Positions 25,854-32,871 of a stretch of 45,881 nucleotides of DNA are shown in pieces. The stretch is from an uncultured Clostridia bacterium (GTDB lineage Bacteria; Bacillota; Clostridia; Christensenellales; UBA1242): the NCBI GenBank assembly GCA_947629745.1, contig CANREZ010000001.1, positions 79,300 to 125,180 on the forward strand, read 5' to 3'. The notes under the pieces are model-generated. The model was not told where the DNA came from. It did not search any database and worked only from the letters and a program-made list of their open reading frames with translations. Numbering within the stretch: the first letter of the stretch is position 1; every line of letters starts with the position of its first letter. The translations under genes and the position numbers were made by a program.

Positions 25854-26549
25854 GACAGTTAGCTAAATAATTACCTAAATATTATTTAATAAGCTAGAAT
25901 CCATATATAATAATAGTTCTTAAGGTATTTAGGTGTGATTGTACACGATATTTAGGTAAAATAGCAAATTTTATTACTAATACATTATCTAATACATAAT
26001 AATTAAGTATAATAATTCGATATTTAATTAATTAATAAAATAATATTGTATAGAAATGATATTCTAAATATTACATTAGATACGCAATATATTTTATATG
26101 CGCGTCTAATTAAAAATAATATGAAGGCGCATTAATATATAAGATAATTTACTTTGCGCCTAATTTAGTAAAATTTGGTGTTGATTGTTAAATAAATAAT
26201 GATATTATCTATTAAAGTCTCCTAAAATATGTAAATTTATGATTAATGAGCTAATTGATCAATAAATTTATAATATTTAGTACTTACTTGTACAAAATTT
26301 GTATATTTTAACTAAATGTATTTTATATTTCGCCATTTATTCTATTGTTTTTTATTGAATACTTTAGTTTATGTCAATAACATCGCAGTTATTGACATAA
26401 ATAATGAAATAAGTAAACTCAAATTAATAAAATAATTAGTGTAACTAGATTCAAATTATTTTGCGAATAGTTGCAATAACTATTTTTTAATAATAAAATA
26501 TGGTGGTGGTATTTAGTGAAATAATGTAATATTTGTTAAGATAGATAAT

Positions 26550-26677
26550 AACTAAGATAGTTAGTAACTAATATCTCAAATAACTAATATCTCAAATAAT
26601 TAAGATCTCTAATAATTAAAACCCTAAATGATTATGGTCGCTAATAATTATTATCCCAAATAATTATAGTATCAAAA
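26550..26677 (+). repeat. Iteron-like array of eight 16-bp units
   Basis: Consecutive 16-base units start at 26550, 26566, 26582, 26598, 26614, 26630, 26646 and 26662. Units 2 and 3 are identical (aactaatatctcaaat); the others diverge around a consensus like aattaatatctcaaat. The register is kept without insertions. It lies about 225 bases before parS site 3. Confidence 0.75.
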
Positions 26678-26854
26678 GATTAATGGATATCTATGTTACT
26701 AACTGATATCAATATAATATTAACTAATATGTTGGATACAATCTTGCAATTAAAGTTTAATATATGTTTTTGTAAATTTTTTATATTTTATACAAATATA
26801 TTATGCGCCACCAAATTCTTACTTGTAAATAATTTTCTATATAGATAAAAATGT

Positions 26855-26882
26855 TTGTAATGCAGGGCTTTTGTGCTATAAT
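26855..26882 (+). promoter_or_regulatory. Promoter of the rsmG-parA-parB operon
   Basis: TTGTAA (26855-26860), a 16-base spacer, and TATAAT (26877-26882) with an extended TG one base before it. The expected start at about 26889 puts parS site 3 in the leader. Confidence 0.75.
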
Positions 26883-26901
26883 TAAGGTGAATTAAAAATT
26901 T

Positions 26902-26917
26902 TGTTTCATGTGAAACA
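26902..26917. promoter_or_regulatory. parS: parS-like site 3 in the rsmG leader
   Basis: TGTTTCATGTGAAACA, one base off the ParB consensus, located between the -10 box and the AGGAG (26921-26925) of rsmG. ParB bound here could block initiation or elongation of its own operon (inference). Confidence 0.8.
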
Positions 26918-26929
26918 ATCAGGAGTTAG

Positions 26930-27649
26930 ATGGAAGACATTCAAGAAATAGACGAGATTGTAGAGTGTTTCAAAAGTTTTAATTTGACCATTGATCGCGA
27001 TCAGGCGGATAAGCTGTATAGGTACTATCTGATGCTAGTACAGGCTAATGAGGAATTCAACCTCACTAGTATCACAGGCTTCCACGAAGTGTTGTACAAG
27101 CATTTCCTAGATAGTGCGTTCGCATCTAATTTGTTACCTCTTGGTGCGCGAGTGGCCGATGTCGGTACAGGCGCAGGATTTCCTGGAATGGTACTTGCTA
27201 TCATCAGGCCAGATCTAAATATCACACTCGTGGATAGTTTGTCAAAGCGAACTAATTTCCTAATCGACGTCAGTGTGAAGCTTGAGATCAGCAATGTGTC
27301 TATCATCCACGCTCGTGCTGAGGATTTTGGCCGAATGGATGGATATAGAGAGTCTTTTGACTACGTAACATCCCGTGCACTTGCCCCTATGAGGACGTTA
27401 CTTGAGTACGACATCCCACTACTAAGGGTAGGCGGAATGCTACTAGCATTTAAGGGTGCAAATGTGGAGGAGGAACTAAATCTCGCACAAAATGCGTTTT
27501 ATGAGCTAAGGTGCAAAGTGACAGAGACTAATACATTCAGTGCGCCAGGATACTTTGATGGTCACAAGATACTAACTATAAAGAAATTGGCTCCAACAAT
27601 TCAAAAATATCCAAGACTAGGGAATAAGCCAAAAACTAATCCCTTGTAA
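26930..27649 (+). CDS. rsmG: 16S rRNA (guanine527-N7)-methyltransferase RsmG (GidB)
   Basis: 239 residues, the normal size. The SAM-binding motif V-A-D-V-G-T-G-A-G-F-P-G lies at about 75-86. The upstream N-E-x-F-N-L-T-S-I segment and the downstream V-T-S-R-A-L-A-P segment are RsmG hallmarks. It methylates G527 of 16S rRNA; loss gives low-level streptomycin resistance in other species. It is the first gene of an apparent rsmG-parA-parB-radC unit (12 bases before parA). This order is conserved near many origins. A parS-like palindrome sits in its 5' leader. Confidence 0.97.
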   Translation: MEDIQEIDEIVECFKSFNLTIDRDQADKLYRYYLMLVQANEEFNLTSITGFHEVLYKHFLDSAFASNLLPLGARVADVGTGAGFPGMVLAIIRPDLNITLVDSLSKRTNFLIDVSVKLEISNVSIIHARAEDFGRMDGYRESFDYVTSRALAPMRTLLEYDIPLLRVGGMLLAFKGANVEEELNLAQNAFYELRCKVTETNTFSAPGYFDGHKILTIKKLAPTIQKYPRLGNKPKTNPL

Positions 27650-27661
27650 AATAGGAGGAAT

Positions 27662-28477
27662 ATGGGAAAAATTATTTCGTTTATCAATCAAAAAGGTGGT
27701 GTCGGTAAGACAACAACTTGCGTTAATATGGCAAGTTACCTAGCCGTATTCGGTAAAACAGTACTGCTAGTAGATATGGACCCACAAGGCAACGCTAGTT
27801 CTTCTCTTGGCATATCCAAAGAGGAGAAACATAAGACCATATACGAAGTCATTGCCGACGAATGCAGTGTGGAAGATGTCATCGTTCATTCTGAGCTAAG
27901 GGGACTGGATATCATCCCAAGTGATGTCGACCTTGCCGGTGCGGAAGTGGAAATGGTGCAGATGAATCACCGTGAAAAGATACTAAAGAGAATTCTCTCG
28001 CGCATCAAAGATAAATATGACTACATTTGCATAGATTGTCCACCATCGCTAGGGCTTCTTACAGTTAACTCACTCACCGCAAGTGATAGCGTGCTGATAC
28101 CATTCCAGTGCGAATATTTCTCACTAGAAGGGCTTAGCCAATTGATGTACACGATAAAATTAGTTATCAAGCACCTAAATGAAGACCTAAAAGTCGAGGG
28201 CGTGGTGCTGACTATGAAAGATAATCGTAGCAACTTAGGCAATTCCGTTGCACAGGATATCCAAAAATACTTCGGCAACACCGTGTATGAGACTGTGATC
28301 CCAAGGAATATTCGTCTCGCTGAGGCCCCAAGTTTTGGCGAACCAATATGCATATATGACCCAAAATGCACAGGAGCATTTGCGTACAAACTGCTAACGG
28401 AAGAATTCTTAGCAAGGAACAAAGATAGCTACTACATGATGGAAGCTGTCCGTGCAAAAAGTAAGAGTAAAAAGTAG
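27662..28477 (+). CDS. parA: Chromosome partitioning ATPase ParA (Soj)
   Basis: 271 residues, a small Soj-type ParA without an N-terminal DNA-binding domain. The deviant Walker A K-G-G-V-G-K-T-T is at 11-18, D-M-D-P-Q-G-N-A-S follows at about 39-47, and the Walker B C-I-D-C-P-P-S-L is near 120. ParA dimers bind DNA when ATP-bound and, stimulated by ParB, move or separate origins; in Bacillus Soj also regulates DnaA. AGGAGG precedes the ATG. It lies 49 bases before parB. The last 20 residues are basic (K-S-K-S-K-K end). Confidence 0.97.
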   Translation: MGKIISFINQKGGVGKTTTCVNMASYLAVFGKTVLLVDMDPQGNASSSLGISKEEKHKTIYEVIADECSVEDVIVHSELRGLDIIPSDVDLAGAEVEMVQMNHREKILKRILSRIKDKYDYICIDCPPSLGLLTVNSLTASDSVLIPFQCEYFSLEGLSQLMYTIKLVIKHLNEDLKVEGVVLTMKDNRSNLGNSVAQDIQKYFGNTVYETVIPRNIRLAEAPSFGEPICIYDPKCTGAFAYKLLTEEFLARNKDSYYMMEAVRAKSKSKK

Positions 28478-28526
28478 TATAATTTGTCACAAAATATATA
28501 AATTTTGACAATAATTAGGAGGAAAA

Positions 28527-29396
28527 ATGGAGAGAAAAGGTTTAGGTAGAGGAATTAACGCTCTGATGGGGAGGTTTGACGACGAGGACTTTGACCTCGA
28601 TAGCAAGCCAGGTGACAAGGTCGTAGAGATAGAGATAGGAAAAGTCGACCCAAATCCAAATCAGCCAAGAAAGAAATTTGAGCCAAATGCACTAAATGAC
28701 CTCGCTGATAGCATCAAGACTCATGGAGTGTTCCAACCAATCATCGTGTCTAAAAATGGCGATAGGTACACAATCATTGCAGGTGAGAGAAGATTCCGTG
28801 CATGTATGAAACTAGGGCTAAAGACTATCCCTGCTATCATCCGCGATTACGATGCAAGGACTATATCTGAGGTATCCTTGCTAGAAAATATCCAAAGAGA
28901 AGATCTCAATCCTATTGAGACCGCGCGCGCAATGCAAGCACTCATGGACGTATATGATTGCACACAGGAAGAGTTGTCTAAAAGGATCGGCAAGTCACGT
29001 CCAGTGATAGCCAATTATCTAAGGTTACTATCACTATGCCCAGAGGTAATAAACATGGTGGAGGAGGGCAAGCTCTCAGCTGGTCATGCTAGGAGTCTCG
29101 TCATAATAACCAATCCTGAGATGCAGCTAAAGATGGCAAATCTCGCAGTCTCTAGGAAAGTGACTGTCCGTGACCTAGAAAAAGCTGTGAAATCCGCAAC
29201 TAATCCAAAGAAATCTAAGGCAAAGCCTACCCATAGTGCTGAGCTGGACGAGCTAGTCGAATTGATGCAAAGATGTTTCTCCACAAAAGTAAACGTCATT
29301 GGCAACGACAAAAAAGGTCGTATCTACATAGATTATTACAGTCGTGAAGATCTGGATAGGATTCACGCATTCCTAACAAGCAAAAAGACTAGATAA
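28527..29396 (+). CDS. parB: Chromosome partitioning protein ParB (Spo0J)
   Basis: 289 residues. The opening M-x-x-K-G-L-G-R-G-I-N-A-L is standard. The CTP-binding/hydrolysis box G-E-R-R-F-R-A is at 86-92, L-L-E-N-I-Q-R-E-D-L-N-P-I-E-x-A follows, and the helix-turn-helix (S-K-R-I-G-K-S-R-P-V-I-A-N) reads parS. A C-terminal dimerisation domain ends the protein. Its expected targets, TGTTTCACGTGAAACA sites, are present 1.6-3.2 kb upstream. AGGAGG precedes the ATG. No second ParB-like gene (noc) is present in this neighbourhood. Confidence 0.97.
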   Translation: MERKGLGRGINALMGRFDDEDFDLDSKPGDKVVEIEIGKVDPNPNQPRKKFEPNALNDLADSIKTHGVFQPIIVSKNGDRYTIIAGERRFRACMKLGLKTIPAIIRDYDARTISEVSLLENIQREDLNPIETARAMQALMDVYDCTQEELSKRIGKSRPVIANYLRLLSLCPEVINMVEEGKLSAGHARSLVIITNPEMQLKMANLAVSRKVTVRDLEKAVKSATNPKKSKAKPTHSAELDELVELMQRCFSTKVNVIGNDKKGRIYIDYYSREDLDRIHAFLTSKKTR

Positions 29397-29406
29397 GGTT
29401 TTTCGT

Positions 29407-30138
29407 ATGGCAAAAGAAGAAAAGAATATCCACGCCGGACATCGTGATAGACTGAGGAACAAGGCGCTAAATTCCAGTGCAGATAATCTTGAAGAGCATG
29501 AGATATTAGAGATCATGCTTTCTTTTGTTATTCCTTACAAGGATACTAATCCTTTGGCTCACGAATTAATCAGTGTGTTTGGAAGTCTTGCGGGTGTCAT
29601 TGATGCGAATATGGAAGACTTGGTAAAAATAGATGGCATCGGCGAGAAGACCGCAAAATATCTGGCCCTGCAAAAGACATTCTTCCACGCAATAAATGAG
29701 TCTAAGAAGGCAGCAGGAGTCATTATCAACAACACGAAAGACGCGGTGGATTATTGTGTAAAATTGTTTGACGATGATGCTGTAGAAAAATTGTATCTCA
29801 TCTGCATGAATCCTCACAACAAAGTGATATTCACCAAACTCGTCTCATCAGGGGATTACAATAAAGTCAATATAGATATCAAGAAATTAACGCAACTGGC
29901 CCTATCCCATAATTCGTATAGAATAATACTGTGTCACAATCATCCCGATGGGCGTGCTTTGCCATCATATGAAGACAACAAATTCACTCGCGCAATCACT
30001 ATGAATATGTATATAAATGATGTGCAACTAGTCGACCACATAATCCTTGGCAAGGGTGATTACTATAGTTATCACCTATCCAATGTGATGAGTGAATATG
30101 TCGAGGAAGCAAAGAAATTCTTTGATAAAAATAATTAG
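29407..30138 (+). CDS. radC: RadC-family JAB-domain protein
   Basis: 243 residues. The N-terminal part contains a helix-hairpin-helix (V-K-I-D-G-I-G-E-K-T-A near 73-83). The C-terminal JAMM/MPN+ domain has its metal-binding H-N-H-P-D-G (177-182) and the S-x-x-D (187-190). The family was once thought to act in repair, but its biochemical role is unproven. The start at 29407 is 10 bases after parB. Only a weak ribosome-binding site is visible, so it is probably co-transcribed and perhaps translationally coupled with parB. radC in a par operon is less usual than the rest of this block. Confidence 0.93.
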   Translation: MAKEEKNIHAGHRDRLRNKALNSSADNLEEHEILEIMLSFVIPYKDTNPLAHELISVFGSLAGVIDANMEDLVKIDGIGEKTAKYLALQKTFFHAINESKKAAGVIINNTKDAVDYCVKLFDDDAVEKLYLICMNPHNKVIFTKLVSSGDYNKVNIDIKKLTQLALSHNSYRIILCHNHPDGRALPSYEDNKFTRAITMNMYINDVQLVDHIILGKGDYYSYHLSNVMSEYVEEAKKFFDKNN

Positions 30139-30146
30139 GAGAAATT

Positions 30147-30737
30147 ATGAGGAAAAGATCAAATTTAGTAGTAATTATATGTTCGTTGCTAATAATTATA
30201 GGTGTCATTGCTGGTTCGGTGACCACTAAATACGCAAGCGAGATCGCAACCGTCGCAACTACAGTCACAGCAATTGTGGGTGCACTTGGTCTATGGATAC
30301 AATTTAGAATAGATGGAGATCTCAACAAATCTTCCTTTATATTCAATTTTTATGAAAAATTCTATGTCAACGAAGGCAATGACAGAGTCTTGGATGTGCT
30401 AAACAAAAAAGCGAATGGACATAGTGATGAAGAATTGAAGAATATGTACAACGATGTCATCACCTATCTATATTGGGTAAGGACGCTGTGTGGACTAATC
30501 GAGCGCAATGTGCTAAATTATGAATCGATTGACGATATGTTCTCATTTAGATTCTTTGCAATCCTAAATAACAAAATTGTTCAAGAAATGGAGATAGAGA
30601 AAAACAAAGAGTACTATAAAATAATTTATAGGCAGCATCGCAAATGGAGTGCATGGAGGAAACGCCATCACCTAGATGTCATATTCCCAGACGAAGATTT
30701 AGCAAAAGTCGAGGGATATGATGTGCTTAGCAAATAA
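30147..30737 (+). CDS. Membrane-anchored protein in the par operon, function unknown
   Basis: 196 residues. Two N-terminal hydrophobic helices (about 8-26 and 34-52) are followed by a soluble helical domain. That domain has F-I-F-N-F-Y-E-K-F-Y, a Y-L-Y-W-V-R-T-L-C-G-L-I-E segment and a basic Y-R-Q-H-R-K-W-S-A-W-R-K-R-H-H patch. The pattern of two helices plus a domain with N-F-Y/F motifs recalls DUF4760-type proteins, but that is a tentative resemblance. AGGAGA is in front of the ATG. It starts eight bases after radC, and a terminator follows directly, so it is the last gene of the rsmG-parA-parB-radC unit. Confidence 0.75.
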   Translation: MRKRSNLVVIICSLLIIIGVIAGSVTTKYASEIATVATTVTAIVGALGLWIQFRIDGDLNKSSFIFNFYEKFYVNEGNDRVLDVLNKKANGHSDEELKNMYNDVITYLYWVRTLCGLIERNVLNYESIDDMFSFRFFAILNNKIVQEMEIEKNKEYYKIIYRQHRKWSAWRKRHHLDVIFPDEDLAKVEGYDVLSK

Positions 30738-30740
30738 AAT

Positions 30741-30770
30741 AAAAACACGGGAAGTTAAACCCGTGTTTTT
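30741..30770 (+). terminator. Terminator closing the rsmG-par operon
   Basis: AAAAACACGGG pairs perfectly with CCCGTGTTTTT around an 8-base loop, starting three bases past the last stop codon. Confidence 0.92.
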
Positions 30771-30948
30771 TATTGTTTATTCCTATATTATTTGATTAAA
30801 GATTTCTAATTAGTGATATCAGATTAACTATTTATATAGCCTTTACATTATCATACTAACTATATATACTTTTTACATTTCGAATTAGTGAAATGTGATT
30901 ACAATGTTAATAGAAATTAACATTTTTGTTTGTTGTTTAGACTAAAAT

Positions 30949-31854
30949 TTATTTCTCCAAGAATTCCCATAGTAGGGAGTTGTCTGGAAGGACGGATTTG
31001 TCGAGGGAAACGGATTTTTCCACCAATGTTGCAAAAGGCATTTCGGCACGTGAAGTCGGATATTCCTCTAGTAGTTTTAAGAAATAATCCCTATAAATTG
31101 CCACTTCGTTTGCGTGAGTAGTATTGATATATGCATCGGCTGTGTCCTTGTATGGGACGATGAATTCATCCTCGGCACGCACAACATTTTTCCACATATC
31201 GAGAGTCTCTAGTGGGTCATAACCGCGCTTCTTGTAGTCACGCACGGTGCGACGAAGCAGTCTAAAATCTCGTGTGGACATCACATTATTTCCAATCTTA
31301 AATCCCGATAGCGCACTAGCGTATATCCTAAAGCACTTGATAAACGAGAATTTCTCAAAGAATATCGGGTTTAGTGCATGAAGTCCCTCTAGTATTATTA
31401 TGGTCTTGTCGGACATAGTCAGGTGATATACGTTTGGGATATTCTTGCCCGTCAAGAAGTCGTATTTTGGGAAATCTGCCTCACCTTCGGTGAATAATTT
31501 CCTAAAACATCTAGTCATATCATCGGCGTTTATAGACCTTGGGCTCTCTAGATCTTTCTTGCCATTTGGCAGATCTGGGGTATCATCATAGTTGTAGAAG
31601 AAGTCATCCATTGAGACTGTGAGCACCCTATAGCCATATTTTGATAGATCTTCGGATAAAAGCTTTGCAGTAGTGGTCTTGCCTGCGCAAGTAGGCCCTG
31701 CTAGGAACACCATTTTTACTGCAGAGGTTACTATCTCCTTTGCCACTTTGTCTAATTGGTCATGATATTTTTTCTCACAACTTGCGACGAAAAATTTAGC
31801 ATCGTCCTGCAGTTCGTGGTTTATTTCCTGTAAATTTAAAGTATCTCTTTTCAA
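30949..31854 (-). CDS. Uridine kinase / phosphoribulokinase-family protein
   Basis: About 301 residues from the proposed TTG start. An N-terminal helical stretch (about 1-45) is followed by P-loop G-P-T-C-A-G-K-T-T (about 53-61), S-M-D-D-F-F-Y-N (uridine-kinase-type acceptor site), then S-P-R-S-I-N-A-D-D, I-I-I-L-E-G-L-H-A-L-N-P, and R-x-x-R-R-T-V-R-D-Y-K-K-R-G. It likely phosphorylates a nucleoside or a related small molecule; the substrate is uncertain. The frame is open up to ATG 31980, but that stretch contains a terminator and a promoter. The promoter's expected start falls on the ATG at 31878. TTG 31854 has GTGAGGG in front, so I prefer it. Confidence 0.82.
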   Translation of the reverse strand: MKRDTLNLQEINHELQDDAKFFVASCEKKYHDQLDKVAKEIVTSAVKMVFLAGPTCAGKTTTAKLLSEDLSKYGYRVLTVSMDDFFYNYDDTPDLPNGKKDLESPRSINADDMTRCFRKLFTEGEADFPKYDFLTGKNIPNVYHLTMSDKTIIILEGLHALNPIFFEKFSFIKCFRIYASALSGFKIGNNVMSTRDFRLLRRTVRDYKKRGYDPLETLDMWKNVVRAEDEFIVPYKDTADAYINTTHANEVAIYRDYFLKLLEEYPTSRAEMPFATLVEKSVSLDKSVLPDNSLLWEFLEK

Positions 31855-31880
31855 ATTGCCCTCACTAATCTTGCACATAT

Positions 31881-31910
31881 ATATTAACACAAACGACTTC
31901 GATGTATCAA
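31881..31910 (-). promoter_or_regulatory. Promoter of the uridine-kinase-like gene
   Basis: On the minus strand: TTGATA (plus 31905-31910), an 18-base spacer, and TAATAT (plus 31881-31886). It lies inside the N-terminal extension of the longest frame and so argues against the upstream start. Confidence 0.6.
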
Positions 31911-31944
31911 ATAATTTTATGTCACACAAGATATTTTTGTGACG

Positions 31945-31971
31945 AAAAAAGCACGAATTGTTATCGTGCTT
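31945..31971 (-). terminator. Terminator between the membrane protein and the kinase gene
   Basis: On the minus strand AAGCACGA pairs with TCGTGCTT around a 7-base loop, followed by six Ts. It begins about 13 bases past the stop of the upstream gene. Confidence 0.85.
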
Positions 31972-31983
31972 ATATTTCATATC

Positions 31984-32685
31984 CTATATATTATCTAATG
32001 ACGTAATATCCACTTTGTATACACTGAATATTGATGAGAGTAATTCCTCTTTTTCCATTTTCACTAATTTGTCACGGTTGTCATCCACATAGCATCTAAT
32101 CATCTTGTAATATGCATTGATATCACTGATAGATAGGCTATGTCGCATGCAGCGCGCGACCTTGTAATTTAGTTTATAAAATGATGTAAGCTTGCTATAG
32201 AATGAGAATTCCTTTAGTTTGTCTAATAGATCACGGTTGTTATCTTCCCACTCATTATTGATAGGGAATCTAAATGACGTGTAGATGATCTCAAGACACA
32301 GACATATTGAGACTAAGTCAAAGCAGCATGTGCCTATATTGTCTATTGGGTCGGTTAACTCAATGTGATAGTATAGCAAGAACCATTTCATGACGAAATT
32401 GAGGATGATCAGTACTACGCTATATATCATGTAGCGTCTAAATACTGAGTAAGTATTCTTTGATACTCCTACTACCAGTGCGATGGCAAGCACTATAATG
32501 CTTGTGATACTCATTTGCCACAGCATATCCATGAATATGACGGATATTAACACATATAATATCGCGCATAGCCAGAGCAAAGATTTCACCATATTCCTTG
32601 CTAGGAACACAAAGGCCAGTGTCGAGCAAATCACAAATATTGCAATGTAGACACCCCACATGAGAGGGTGGTTGAAATTCATCAT
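31984..32685 (-). CDS. Multi-pass membrane protein, function unknown
   Basis: 233 residues that I do not recognise. Four to five hydrophobic helices occupy the first 140 residues (about 10-28, 34-53, 58-75, 85-104, 118-136). A cytoplasmic C-terminal domain of about 95 residues rich in charged and aromatic residues follows, with several Tyr/Lys pairs and a C-C-F-D-L-V…L-C-L-C-L cysteine cluster in the last helix. Two adjacent ATGs open it, with AAGGATGG upstream. It is divergent from the P-type ATPase, and a terminator follows, so it is a single gene. A transport or sensor role cannot be decided from sequence. Confidence 0.7.
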   Translation of the reverse strand: MMNFNHPLMWGVYIAIFVICSTLAFVFLARNMVKSLLWLCAILYVLISVIFMDMLWQMSITSIIVLAIALVVGVSKNTYSVFRRYMIYSVVLIILNFVMKWFLLYYHIELTDPIDNIGTCCFDLVSICLCLEIIYTSFRFPINNEWEDNNRDLLDKLKEFSFYSKLTSFYKLNYKVARCMRHSLSISDINAYYKMIRCYVDDNRDKLVKMEKEELLSSIFSVYKVDITSLDNI

Positions 32686-32841
32686 GAGTAATCCATCCTT
32701 TACTATATAGATTGTACAAAAAGCGGCTACCTTGTGTCAAGAATTTGCATTTAAGATAAGGATAATATTTCTTAACATTATTAGACTTTAAATAATATAA
32801 ATAAAAAGTATTCAAAAATAGTTAAAAGTAGTGTAAACTTG

Positions 32842-32850
32842 TGATATAAT
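32842..32850 (+). promoter_or_regulatory. Extended -10 promoter of the second P-type ATPase gene
   Basis: TGATATAAT (32842-32850), with only a weak -35 (TTAAAA), 21 bases before the ATG; GAGGAT serves as ribosome-binding site. Confidence 0.55.
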
Positions 32851-32871
32851 ATCAAAGAGAAATAGAGGATT

